Assembly: GCA_021772735.1 (NCBI GenBank)
Contig: JAJFLK010000515.1
Span: 1-14,822, forward strand
Length of the DNA: 14,822 nucleotides
Reading direction: 5' to 3'
DNA from: Candidatus Sumerlaeota bacterium
GTDB lineage: Bacteria > Sumerlaeota > Sumerlaeia > MVZB01 > JAJFLK01
Part shown: positions 8,508 through 14,822 of the stretch, one piece after another
Layout: each line of letters starts with the position of its first letter
Numbering within the stretch: the stretch's first letter is position 1
Notes under the pieces: model-generated
Told to the model about the DNA's origin: nothing
Database searches by the model: none
The model's input: only the letters and a program-made list of their open reading frames with translations
Position numbers and translations under genes: made by a program

Positions 8508-8568
8508 ATTGATGCGCTCGGACGGATCGTGCTGATCAATCTTGGATCTGTGATCGCTCACGCGACTC

Positions 8569-8597
8569 TTGAATCTTCGGCTCGACTTCTCTATTTC
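8569..8597 (+). promoter_or_regulatory. Weak candidate promoter of the Nudix gene
   Basis: TTGAAT (8569-8574), 17 bases, then TATTTC (8592-8597), lying about 65 bases before the start codon. Spacing is ideal but both hexamers match consensus only partly. Confidence 0.22.
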
Positions 8598-8651
8598 AAT
8601 CCAAAGGGCGTAACATCCTGAAATCGGCCCGGCCATGTCAAGGCGACATGC

Positions 8652-8660
8652 GGGAGGAGA
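8652..8660 (+). promoter_or_regulatory. Strong Shine-Dalgarno deciding the TTG start of the Nudix hydrolase
   Basis: GGGAGGAGA contains the full GGAGG core, six bases before the TTG at 8664. It argues for translation from TTG rather than any later ATG. Confidence 0.75.
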
Positions 8661-8663
8661 GAA

Positions 8664-9383
8664 TTGAGCGACACTTCAAAGAACGAACGGCCGCGGGCGC
8701 ACGTTCGTGAGGCCTCGACCGTCGTGATCATCCGGCGGCTCGGTGGCCTGCCATCGGATGACCCGTTGTTTATGCTGCGGCGCAACTCAAAGAGCGCGTT
8801 CAATCCCGATGCATTGGTTTTCCCCGGCGGCGCGCTCGAGGCCGAGGATGGGCCGGCGGGCAGCGATGTGGCGTTCGACCGTGCGGCACGGCGCGAGACT
8901 ATCGAGGAATCCGCAATCGACCTGGCTCCATGCGATCTCGTCTGGTTCGACACCTGGCTGACGCCCGTCGGCGAGCGACGCCGGTTCATGACTCGGTTCT
9001 ACCTGGCGACGATCGACGCCGACCAGGGCCACGAAGCCCAGGCCGATGAGGTCGAGGTTCACGACGGCCGCTGGGCCACACCCGCCGAATTCCTCTCCGA
9101 TTGCGATTCGGGTTCGGTCGATCTGCCCCCGCCGACGCTCTCGACCCTGTTGCTGCTGCGCGAACGTGGCTGGCCCTGGTTCATCGAGAGCGCCGCCGAA
9201 CCGCCCCGAGAACCCATCATGCCCAAGATGGAACTCGGTGACCGAACCATCACCGTCGTTATGCCACACGATTCCGCATACGCGTCGCTCGCCGGGGATT
9301 CGATGCCCGCCCCGGCCCGCGCAAGCCTTCACGCGAAGCGATTTCTCCGGCGCGAGAATCGTTGGATTATCGTCGACCAGTAA
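8664..9383 (+). CDS. Nudix hydrolase, NUDT19-like
   Basis: A 239-residue protein. An early beta strand (EASTVVIIRR, 16-25) leads to FPGG at 53-56, then a Nudix box with an insertion, AARRETIEES at 74-83. The residues R77-E78 and E81-E82 stand for the RE and EE of the metal-binding motif; the consensus Gly after EE-x is Ala84 here. WLTP (98-101), RRFMTRFYLA (106-115), the acidic EVEVHDGRWATP (129-140) and LPPPTLSTLLLL (154-165) are typical of the NUDT19/RNA-pol-II-effector-like branch, which in animals cleaves CoA and acyl-CoA diphosphates. The substrate here is unproven. The start is TTG with a strong Shine-Dalgarno. It converges on the TVP38 gene across an inverted-repeat spacer. Confidence 0.88.
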   Translation: MSDTSKNERPRAHVREASTVVIIRRLGGLPSDDPLFMLRRNSKSAFNPDALVFPGGALEAEDGPAGSDVAFDRAARRETIEESAIDLAPCDLVWFDTWLTPVGERRRFMTRFYLATIDADQGHEAQADEVEVHDGRWATPAEFLSDCDSGSVDLPPPTLSTLLLLRERGWPWFIESAAEPPREPIMPKMELGDRTITVVMPHDSAYASLAGDSMPAPARASLHAKRFLRRENRWIIVDQ

Positions 9384-9403
9384 CAGCAAAAAGCTCAAAG
9401 AGG

Positions 9404-9519
9404 ACTGACCACGGGGACACGGGGATGAATCCATTTTTCTCACGAATTGATCCCCGTGGTTTGCCTTTCTTCGCGCCTTCCTGAATTTCCCGTGTTCCCC
9501 GTGTTCCGTGGTCAATTTC
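9404..9519 (-). repeat. Composite dispersed-type repeat, copy A (ACCACGG units), between convergent genes
   Basis: Three copies of an ACCACGG-type unit lie here: GACCACGGGG at 9407-9416 on the plus strand, and on the minus strand AACCACGGGG at 9461-9452 and GACCACGG at 9512-9505. Copies 1 and 3 face each other and share ACACGGGGA as well, so the transcript could fold into a long imperfect hairpin at the convergent 3' ends. On the minus strand the order is unit, 36 bases, GGCGCGAAGA, 6 bases, unit; the same arrangement recurs at 10326-10420. The right end overlaps the stop codon of the TVP38 gene. It could act as a bidirectional terminator or be a passive dispersed repeat. Confidence 0.7.
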
Positions 9520-10294
9520 ACTTCGATTCGCCGCCCGGCCCGGATTCTCCTTCTCCAGGCCCATCTTCGGCCACCGCCTCGCGCAGTGCGCGGCGCGCGA
9601 TACGCGTGACGTAGACCGTCACCGCAACCGTCGCCGCCAGGCCAATCAACTTCATCGCCAGCGGCCCGGCGCCACCCGAATCGCCTGAACCGCCCGACTC
9701 AATGCCGCCCGAAAAGATCTTCGCCAGATCGCCCGCTGTCGATCCCAGATAGACATACATCACGGTCGCGGGCAGCATCCCCAGCCATGAGCCGATTAAA
9801 TACTGCCAAAACCGTACGCGCGTCAGTCCGAAGGCGTAGTTCAAGACGTTGAATGGGAAGATCGGACTAAGGCGAATAAGGAAAACGATCTTGAACCCCT
9901 GAACGCCGACCGCGTGGTCGACGGCCGCAAAACGCGCGTTGCCTCGAACGAGGCGCTCGACATTCTCGCGAGCGACAAATCGCCCGACCAGGAAAGCCGC
10001 GCCCGCGCCCAACGTGCTACCGATCGAGATCGCGATCGACCCGCCGACCACGCCGAACAAAAATCCTCCCGCGAGCGTCAGGAACATCCCCGGAACGAAT
10101 AACACGGTGGCGACGATGTACAGACCGATCAGGACAAGATAGCCCCAGGGTCCGATCTCTCGCGTCCATTCAAGAAGCGATTCGAGATACTCGGGGACCG
10201 GCAGCAGAACCAGCGCCGCGAGAACGGCAGCCGCAAGCGCGCCGGCGGCGAGCCATTTGATTGGCAGGGCGGAACGAGGGGGGCAGACGGTCAT
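9518..10294 (-). CDS. TVP38/TMEM64 family (VTT-domain, DedA-related) membrane protein
   Basis: A 258-residue inner-membrane protein with about six hydrophobic stretches: 14-33, 50-68, 68-104, 135-158, 163-185 and 211-230. Family signatures are FVPGMFLTLAGGFLFG (66-81), GRFVARE (104-110), FLIRLSPIFPFNVLNYAFGL (138-157) and a W-LG-LP block (WLGMLPATVMYVYLGS, 170-185). Members of the wider VTT/DedA superfamily are linked to lipid scrambling or undecaprenyl-phosphate recycling; the role of this copy is not established. A Gly/Ser-rich loop (196-210) and a Gly/Glu-rich C-terminal tail (243-258) are low-complexity additions. It starts at the ATG at 10294 with only a weak, distant AGGA upstream. It stands alone, flanked by repeats on both sides. 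Confidence 0.93.
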   Translation of the reverse strand: MTVCPPRSALPIKWLAAGALAAAVLAALVLLPVPEYLESLLEWTREIGPWGYLVLIGLYIVATVLFVPGMFLTLAGGFLFGVVGGSIAISIGSTLGAGAAFLVGRFVARENVERLVRGNARFAAVDHAVGVQGFKIVFLIRLSPIFPFNVLNYAFGLTRVRFWQYLIGSWLGMLPATVMYVYLGSTAGDLAKIFSGGIESGGSGDSGGAGPLAMKLIGLAATVAVTVYVTRIARRALREAVAEDGPGEGESGPGGESK

Positions 10295-10325
10295 CTTCGG
10301 ATTACAAATCCTGGACTCCCGGAGA

Positions 10326-10420
10326 GAATCGAACCACGGGGATCAAAGGGATCGAGAACAACTGGACATGGCGCGAAGAGAATTGAACCACGGGGGCACC
10401 GGGAACACTGGGAATTCGAG
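10326..10420 (+). repeat. Composite dispersed-type repeat, copy B (ACCACGG units), inverted relative to copy A
   Basis: Two units, GAACCACGGGG at 10331-10341 and GAACCACGGGG at 10385-10395, are separated by a spacer containing GGCGCGAAGA (10370-10379). This element lies six bases before the second unit, exactly as in copy A. The sequences after each unit are G/A-rich and end in similar GAACAC-type and GGAATTC-type words. Copy B lies upstream of the TVP38 gene and copy A just downstream of it, in opposite orientation. Confidence 0.65.
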
Positions 10421-10588
10421 GGACAGCGACGTAAGGCTCCCCGATAATAGTGCCGAACTTACCCACCGGCGCGCGGAAGTTACTCGAGCCCGAATTCAAT
10501 CCGCGCGATCTTCCTCCTTCGCGCTGCTACGGCGGACTCGACGGATCTCTTCGATTTTTCTTTAACAATCCCGCACCCGGCGCGCGGC
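10421..10588. other. Spacer downstream of the copper/heme protein gene
   Basis: No gene, clear promoter or good terminator is visible. A short possible stem just after the stop of the gene on the right (CCGC...GCGG on the minus strand) is followed by an A-rich rather than T-rich run, so it was not called a terminator. Confidence 0.5.
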
Positions 10589-11869
10589 CTATTCGCCGCC
10601 GCCGATGGTCTCGGCCTTGATCGACGGGTCGATGCCGTTCAGAGCCTCATCGTCGATCGTATAGCTCATGAAGGCGAACATCATCTCTGCATACGTCGGC
10701 AGACCCCAGCGGACCTCGGCCGTCGGGTCCGGGTTGTCCGGATTATCGGCGGAATTATCGAAGTGCGCCGTCGCGAAGAACTGAGTGCCGGCCGGCACCT
10801 GGAGCGGCTGATCAAAGACGTAACTGAGCTGCCAGTTGAAATCATACTTCGGCACCGAGAGCAGTCTCTTCGAGCTTCCGTCCGGGAATCGCGCCGTGAC
10901 CTGCATGTCTTTGCCGCGCAGGTGCATGTGCGGCATGATCCCGCGCACGGTGATATTCTCGTGGATCGTCTCGTTCGCGACGACCTTGTGATCCGGCGCG
11001 CCGGGCGGAATCACGAATCGCATGTTGCCGACCGGGACGGTCCGCAGCCTCTTCTGGACCGGCGCGGTTGCGAACTTAATGCCAACCGACGAGCGATCCG
11101 TGGCCGTCACGCCCGGCTCTTTGTTGTAATGCATCTGCAGGACGAGCGATGAGTTTGCGGGCAGGTAAAGCCCCTCGCCCTCGGGCAGAATCACCGGCGG
11201 CAGGCCAGGCGCGTATCCGCCGAGGCCGCTCGAAAGGGCTTCCTCGCCGCGCGGCCGATTCTCGCCGAATGACGCCACGAAAACAATGATGTGATGAACG
11301 ACATCGGAATTGCCCGGCCGGCTCTCGGCCGCCTGAATCCAGCGATCCTCGGTCAGCCCGGTCTTGATGGTCACGTAGCGATATTCATCGACCAGTTCAT
11401 CGCCGAGAACCTCATCGGCCGTCATCTCGAAAATCATATCCGGCTCGCCGATCTTCCAGCCTTCGGTCCACTCCATTGGCTCGGGAAGGTCGGCTGAATC
11501 ACCCTGGGGAGCGCCCGCTGCGGCCCATCTCGAAATCGTGCGCACCTCGTCCTCGGACATGCGGCGGTCGTTCTTCCAGTGGCCGACCGCGGGGTCTGCG
11601 CCCCAGGGCGGCATCTCACGCGCTTCGACGACCTTGCGAATCGACTTGGCCCAGGGCCGAACCTCGTCGTAGCTCATGAACGTCATCGGCACGGCCTCGC
11701 CCGGACGATGGCACTCCTGGCAATGGCTCTGCACGATCGGCGCGATGTCAAGCGAGTAGGTCGGTGCGGCGGCCGCAGCGCCGCGAGGCGCGGCCACCAG
11801 GGCCAGCGCAGCCACCAAAGCGAGGCTTAACGCCGGGCGGGCGGCACGAACGAATGTGGATTGAAACAT
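10589..11869 (-). CDS. Exported cytochrome c fused to a copper type II (PHM-like) monooxygenase-type domain
   Basis: A 426-residue protein. A signal peptide (positive start, hydrophobic 13-27, Ala-rich 29-35) sends it out of the cytoplasm. CQECH at 50-54 is a heme c site; RPWAKSIRKVVEAREMPPW (71-89), typical of the family, follows. The C-terminal half has the ligand pattern of peptidylglycine hydroxylating monooxygenases: a His pair H192/H193 in VVHHIIVF and H247 in QMHYN (likely the electron-transfer copper), then H314/H316 in MPHMHLRGK and a Met in AEMMFAFMSY, M396 or M397 (likely the oxygen-binding copper). The heme domain may supply electrons to copper. The substrate is unknown. I chose the ATG at 11869 over an in-frame start at 11929 because it has a strong Shine-Dalgarno and directly begins the signal peptide. 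It appears monocistronic. Confidence 0.9.
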   Translation of the reverse strand: MFQSTFVRAARPALSLALVAALALVAAPRGAAAAAPTYSLDIAPIVQSHCQECHRPGEAVPMTFMSYDEVRPWAKSIRKVVEAREMPPWGADPAVGHWKNDRRMSEDEVRTISRWAAAGAPQGDSADLPEPMEWTEGWKIGEPDMIFEMTADEVLGDELVDEYRYVTIKTGLTEDRWIQAAESRPGNSDVVHHIIVFVASFGENRPRGEEALSSGLGGYAPGLPPVILPEGEGLYLPANSSLVLQMHYNKEPGVTATDRSSVGIKFATAPVQKRLRTVPVGNMRFVIPPGAPDHKVVANETIHENITVRGIMPHMHLRGKDMQVTARFPDGSSKRLLSVPKYDFNWQLSYVFDQPLQVPAGTQFFATAHFDNSADNPDNPDPTAEVRWGLPTYAEMMFAFMSYTIDDEALNGIDPSIKAETIGGGE

Positions 11870-11875
11870 GAATGA

Positions 11876-11883
11876 CTCCCCCT
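11876..11883 (-). promoter_or_regulatory. Shine-Dalgarno of the copper/heme protein
   Basis: AGGGGGAG on the minus strand, six bases before the ATG at 11869. This decides that start against the longer frame. Confidence 0.65.
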
Positions 11884-12019
11884 GGCGCTGGCATCTATCC
11901 CTCAAGGGTCCAATATCGGCATTCGCCAAAATCTGCCTGAGGGTACAATCGCTGAGTTTACCGCCGCAGACCGAACGAAGGCAAGGAGAGCCTGATATAT
12001 TAGACCTCCCGGCTCAGGT

Positions 12020-13210
12020 TCACTTCGCCCGCAGCTCTTGGTAGACCCGAGCGTGCGCCTCGGCGATCCCATCCCAACTTCCCTCGGCGCGCCGGTGGTC
12101 TCGTGCCGCACGGCCCATCCGCGTCATGGCCGCCGGATCGTCAATCGCGCGAGACATCGCCGAGCAAAGGGCCTCAGCGTCGCCAGGCTCGACGAATATC
12201 CCAGTCTTGCCATCTTCAATCATATCCACTAATCCACCCACCCGCGTGGCAATCGACGCCCGTGCGAAGGCCGCCGCCGTCGCGACGACTCCCGAGCCGC
12301 TCGCGTGCGTATAGGGCAGGATCACGGCCCCGGCGCGGCCCATCAATCCCGCCAGTTCATCCTCGGTCACGCGCCGGTTGATGATCTCGACGTTCGCACC
12401 GAGCCTTTCCAGCGCGCCTCGATCGCCTGAAATATCACCCTCCCCGGCGATAATCAGCCGGGCGTCGGGGTGCACGATCAAAAGCTTCTCCAGCGCCGCC
12501 AACGCCGTCGTCAGACCCTTGTATGGAAGCAATCGACCGAAGAACAAAAACGTCATCGGCTCGGGCTCTATGCCATTGCCCCGGTCTCCCCTGTCGCCCC
12601 TGTCGCCGCCGAAATTACCCCCGTTTTCGCTCTTACCAGCCGCGTCCGAACCTGGGAATTCATACCCGCCGAATGCGATCGAATGCAGCCGACCGTCGAG
12701 CGACGGGTGCCGCCGGAGCGCCTCGGTCCGAGCCGCCTCGCCGTGGACAAAAACCGCCCCGGCATGGCGCACCGCCGAGCTTATGCCTAGCCGATTGCGC
12801 GCCGAATCCTCCCCATGATGCGGCGTGATGTCGTGCACGGTCACGGCGACCGGCGCGATCCGCGCGACGAAGGCCATCGCGGCCGAATACCAGGGATAGG
12901 CGAAAACGATGTGGATGACGTCGGGCCCGAAACGACGCATCGCGGCCAGAGATCGCACGAGCTCGATCGGTTGCAGCGCGATCCTCCCCCATTGCCCGGC
13001 CCCCAGGCCTGTCGGCGCGCGCACGGGCAGGAACTCGATCGACCCGCAAAAGCGCCGGCGATCCATTCGCTGGTTGATCGCAAGACCGACTTCCAATTCG
13101 GGCCGGGCGGCAAGCGCGCTCGCGAGCGCTCCGGTGTAAAGCTCGTGGCCGGGCCCGTCCCACAAGTCAATGAGCAGAACGCGAACTGTGGATTGATTCT
13201 CGTCGCTCAA
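12020..13210 (-). CDS. Glycosyltransferase, GT4 family (GT-B fold)
   Basis: A 396-residue enzyme expected to move a sugar from a nucleotide-sugar donor onto a surface glycan or lipid carrier in the cytoplasm. The N-terminal Rossmann domain begins at VRVLLIDLWDGPGHELYTG (9-27) and contains VTVHDITPHHGE (123-134). The C-terminal donor domain starts at FLFFGRLLPYKGL (221-233) and includes EDELAGLMGRAGAVILPY (283-300), SGSGVVATAAAFA (304-316, replacing the usual EGFG-x-x-x-EA block) and TRVGGLVDMIEDGKTG (322-337). A Gly-Asp-Arg repeat sits in the linker between domains. I chose the TTG at 13210, giving MSDENQS..., because GGAG lies seven bases before it and the fold begins soon after. The longer frame to 13327 would add 39 Arg-rich residues with no family resemblance. 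Confidence 0.9.
   Translation of the reverse strand: MSDENQSTVRVLLIDLWDGPGHELYTGALASALAARPELEVGLAINQRMDRRRFCGSIEFLPVRAPTGLGAGQWGRIALQPIELVRSLAAMRRFGPDVIHIVFAYPWYSAAMAFVARIAPVAVTVHDITPHHGEDSARNRLGISSAVRHAGAVFVHGEAARTEALRRHPSLDGRLHSIAFGGYEFPGSDAAGKSENGGNFGGDRGDRGDRGNGIEPEPMTFLFFGRLLPYKGLTTALAALEKLLIVHPDARLIIAGEGDISGDRGALERLGANVEIINRRVTEDELAGLMGRAGAVILPYTHASGSGVVATAAAFARASIATRVGGLVDMIEDGKTGIFVEPGDAEALCSAMSRAIDDPAAMTRMGRAARDHRRAEGSWDGIAEAHARVYQELRAK
12581..12607 (-). repeat. In-frame 9-bp tandem repeat encoding Gly-Asp-Arg x3
   Basis: On the minus strand two perfect GGCGACAGG copies are followed by the diverged GGAGACCGG, giving GDRGDRGDR at residues 202-210 of the GT4 enzyme. It lies in the interdomain linker, between Gly/Asn-rich residues, so copy-number changes by slippage would stay in frame. 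Confidence 0.8.
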
Positions 13211-13431
13211 ATCGCGACTCCGATTCGTTCTCGAATCATGCGGCACCCCGAAGTTCGGTCGGCGCTCTGATCGTTCACGCCGCCGGGATCTTTCATGCCG
13301 CCACGAATTTTCATGCAGATAGTCCAATCGCCTGAAGGGACACTTGAGCGGCCACTTGAAGTCACGCTTGCGCGTGGGCGGGGCGTTTGATCCAATCCCC
13401 GCCCCGGGAATCGAACTGGACCCGACCTCTC
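13211..13431. other. Divergent spacer between the GT4 and GT2 genes
   Basis: It contains the GT4 gene's GGAG (13221-13218), a directly repeated CACTTGA at 13341-13347 and 13353-13359 (12-base period) and a perfect GGGCGGGG-N13-CCCCGCCC dyad at 13376-13404. The frame of the GT2 gene is open back to a TTG at 13387 inside the dyad. I see no convincing -35/-10 pair. Confidence 0.5.
13376..13404 (+). promoter_or_regulatory. Strong GC hairpin in the GT2 leader
   Basis: A perfect eight-base inverted repeat, GGGCGGGG and CCCCGCCC, around a 13-base loop. It ends 27 bases before the ATG at 13432. All eight pairs are G-C, so an RNA hairpin in the 5' leader is likely to be stable. There is no T-run after it, so it is not a typical terminator. 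Confidence 0.45.
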
Positions 13432-14313
13432 ATGGAACACACTGAACCAGAAACCACGGGCGGCCCACTACCAAAAATCAGCATCGTCACGCCGTCTTTC
13501 AATCAGGGCGCCTTCATCGCCCAGACGCTCGGGAGCGTCCGCGCCCAGAGGGCCGTCGAGATCGAGCACATCGTCATGGACGGCGGTTCGACGGACGAAA
13601 CCATGGAGATCGTCCGCCGCCACGAGGACGGCCTCGCCCACTGGCAATCCCAGCCGGACGGGGGCCAGACCGATGCTTTGATCAAAGGCTTCTCCCGCGC
13701 GACCGGCGATGTCTTCGGCTGGCTCAATTCGGACGATTACCTCTGGTCTCCTCGATCCATGCGGGCCGTCGCGCGCGCCTTCGCCGATCACCCCGAAGTC
13801 GATATCGTCACCGGCGATATGATTTACGTCACCGAAGACCGCGAGCCCATCCTGATCGACATGGTCTGGCAGCCTACCGCCGAGCAGTTCGATTATCACA
13901 TGGCAATGACGCAGCAGGCGACCTTCTGGCGCCGCAGCGCATACGAGCGGGTCGGCGGGCTGGACCCGGATTTTCATTTCTGCATGGATTTCGATCTCTT
14001 CGGGCGCATGAGCCGAAATGGCAAGATCATGCGCATCCCGGAAATCATTTCGGCCTTCCGTCTGCATCACGCCGCGAAGACTTATTCCATCGCAGATGTC
14101 TGCAAGCGCGAGAGGGCTCGTCTGCTTCAGCGCTCGACGGGCCGCCAGCACATCGACCTGCGCGGGCTCATGCTGGGCATGCAAATCCGCTCGGGCGCCA
14201 TCCGGGCTCAATGGGAAGCCTTCAGCGCCAAGCGCCTCCTGCCCACGCAAGCCAACGCCCGCATCGAGCTGATCAGCTTTCCGATCCTGCGCCTGCGCGG
14301 ACTGGGCCAGTAG
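13432..14313 (+). CDS. Glycosyltransferase, GT2 family (GT-A fold)
   Basis: A 293-residue cytoplasmic or membrane-associated glycosyltransferase. Family motifs run in order: KISIVTPSFNQGAFIAQTL (15-33), EHIVMDGGSTDET (45-57) with nucleotide-binding D50, the substrate loop SQPDGGQTDALIKGF (73-87), GWLNSDDYL (96-104) with metal-binding D101/D102, TQQATFWRR (160-168) and CMDFDLFGRM (184-193), where an acidic catalytic base is expected. This is the WcaA/WcaE-like branch used in capsule, O-antigen and exopolysaccharide assembly. The donor and acceptor cannot be deduced. I chose the ATG at 13432, 14 residues before the first strand; a TTG at 13387 would add 15 residues and would place a stable hairpin inside the coding region. 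Neither has a clear Shine-Dalgarno. It diverges from one GT4 gene and converges on another. Confidence 0.92.
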   Translation: MEHTEPETTGGPLPKISIVTPSFNQGAFIAQTLGSVRAQRAVEIEHIVMDGGSTDETMEIVRRHEDGLAHWQSQPDGGQTDALIKGFSRATGDVFGWLNSDDYLWSPRSMRAVARAFADHPEVDIVTGDMIYVTEDREPILIDMVWQPTAEQFDYHMAMTQQATFWRRSAYERVGGLDPDFHFCMDFDLFGRMSRNGKIMRIPEIISAFRLHHAAKTYSIADVCKRERARLLQRSTGRQHIDLRGLMLGMQIRSGAIRAQWEAFSAKRLLPTQANARIELISFPILRLRGLGQ

Positions 14314-14395
14314 GGCACGGCGTCTTGCTGCGAGGCTCATTCCGAATTCGCGCCGATCTTTCGTCTCTGACTCGCGGTCTGCGATTCACAGGCGA

Positions 14396-14822
14396 TCAAG
14401 AAATCATCTGCTCGAACAATTTCTCGTATGCCCTCGCTTGCTTCTCAAGCGCGTAATGGCGCTGGGCGAACTTGCCCGCCTCGCGCCCCTTCCGGGTCCA
14501 ATCCGCGCGCTCGGAGAACGCCCTGCCCAAAGCCTCGGCCAGTCCCTCGGCCGTCGCCTCGGGCGCGAGCCATCCGGTCTCGCCGTCCTCGATCATCTCC
14601 GGCACGCCGCCGATCGGCAGCCCGACCGATGGCGTTGCGCATGCCGCCGCCTCGGCGAGAACCAGCGGCAGGTTGTCCGCCAGAGAGGGATGAATAAACA
14701 GGTCGGCCGCGTTGTATGCCGTCGCGAGAGCTTCGGCCCCTTCGAGCCGGCCGGTGAAGTGAGGCTGGACCCAATCGGGCAGGCCGAGGCGCGCGATCCA
14801 ATCCGGGCCGCCTTCGCCGACG
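14396..14822 (-). CDS. Glycosyltransferase, GT4 family (partial, N-terminus beyond right edge)
   Basis: The frame is open from the right edge to a TGA at 14396, giving the last 141 or so residues. Visible are the end of a GT-B donor domain: VQPHFTGRL, then ADLFIHPSLADNLPLVLAEAAA with the Glu of the E-x7-E-type motif, GLPIGGVPEMIEDGETGWL and a C-terminal helical tail ending KLFEQMIS. This is a standard GT4 C-terminal half, more canonical than the GT4 enzyme at 12020-13210. The SLADNLP variant of the donor loop is shared with several capsule and O-antigen GT4 enzymes. It converges on the GT2 gene with an 82-base spacer in which no terminator was seen. Confidence 0.9.
   Translation of the reverse strand, partial: VGEGGPDWIARLGLPDWVQPHFTGRLEGAEALATAYNAADLFIHPSLADNLPLVLAEAAACATPSVGLPIGGVPEMIEDGETGWLAPEATAEGLAEALGRAFSERADWTRKGREAGKFAQRHYALEKQARAYEKLFEQMIS

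Noticed and set aside
8787..9521. A 244-codon minus-strand open frame opposite the Nudix gene
   Set aside because: The plus strand has a Nudix box and a strong Shine-Dalgarno; this frame begins in the repeat region and has no family resemblance.
9404..10420. CRISPR array
   Set aside because: The ACCACGG units are few, imperfect, in both orientations and irregularly spaced, and a gene lies between the two clusters. No cas genes are present.
10545..10588. Rho-independent terminator after the copper/heme gene
   Set aside because: Only a four-pair stem is possible and it is followed by an A-rich run, not T-rich, on the coding strand.
11995..12010. TAATAT on the minus strand as a -10 element for the copper/heme gene
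   Set aside because: No acceptable -35 hexamer lies at 16-18 bases upstream, so it was not called.
13468..14340. A 290-codon minus-strand open frame opposite the GT2 gene
   Set aside because: The plus strand has the complete GT2 motif set; this frame is its complement.

Overview
The window looks like chromosomal DNA from a high-GC, Gram-negative-type bacterium. Clues are a lipoprotein signal, an exported cytochrome c fused to a copper monooxygenase-like domain, and an AlgI-type acyltransferase operon. The fused cytochrome/copper architecture and the dispersed ACCACGG-type repeats would suit Planctomycetota, Acidobacteriota or a related little-cultured phylum. That placement is inference only; there is no rRNA or other phylogenetic marker here. 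Several starts are TTG with good Shine-Dalgarno sequences.

Layout. 1-4291 (minus strand) is a compact cell-surface acylation operon, read from right to left: an MBOAT O-acyltransferase, an overlapping membrane-anchored SGNH-hydrolase-like protein with a long extra C-terminal domain, and an unrecognised polytopic membrane protein that runs off the left edge. 4513-7717 (minus) holds aidB, an acyl-CoA dehydrogenase homologue, followed by a lipoprotein M20 peptidase resembling PM20D1. A 415-bp divergent spacer leads to a plus-strand stand-alone response-regulator receiver domain (8133-8507) and a NUDT19-like Nudix hydrolase (8664-9383).

9404-10420 holds a TVP38/TMEM64-family membrane protein flanked on both sides by copies of a composite repeat in opposite orientation. 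10589-11869 (minus) is the exported heme c/copper monooxygenase-like protein, with a recognisable set of metal ligands. 12020-14822 carries three glycosyltransferases: GT4 (minus), GT2 (plus, divergent from the first) and a partial GT4 (minus, cut by the right edge). This looks like the edge of a surface-polysaccharide cluster.

Together the ends of the window concern building and acylating surface glycans, and the middle is housekeeping, stress and lipid metabolism. No phage, transposase, CRISPR, tRNA or rRNA was seen. The least explained parts are the inverted composite repeats around the TVP38 gene and the two uncharacterised parts of the acylation operon.
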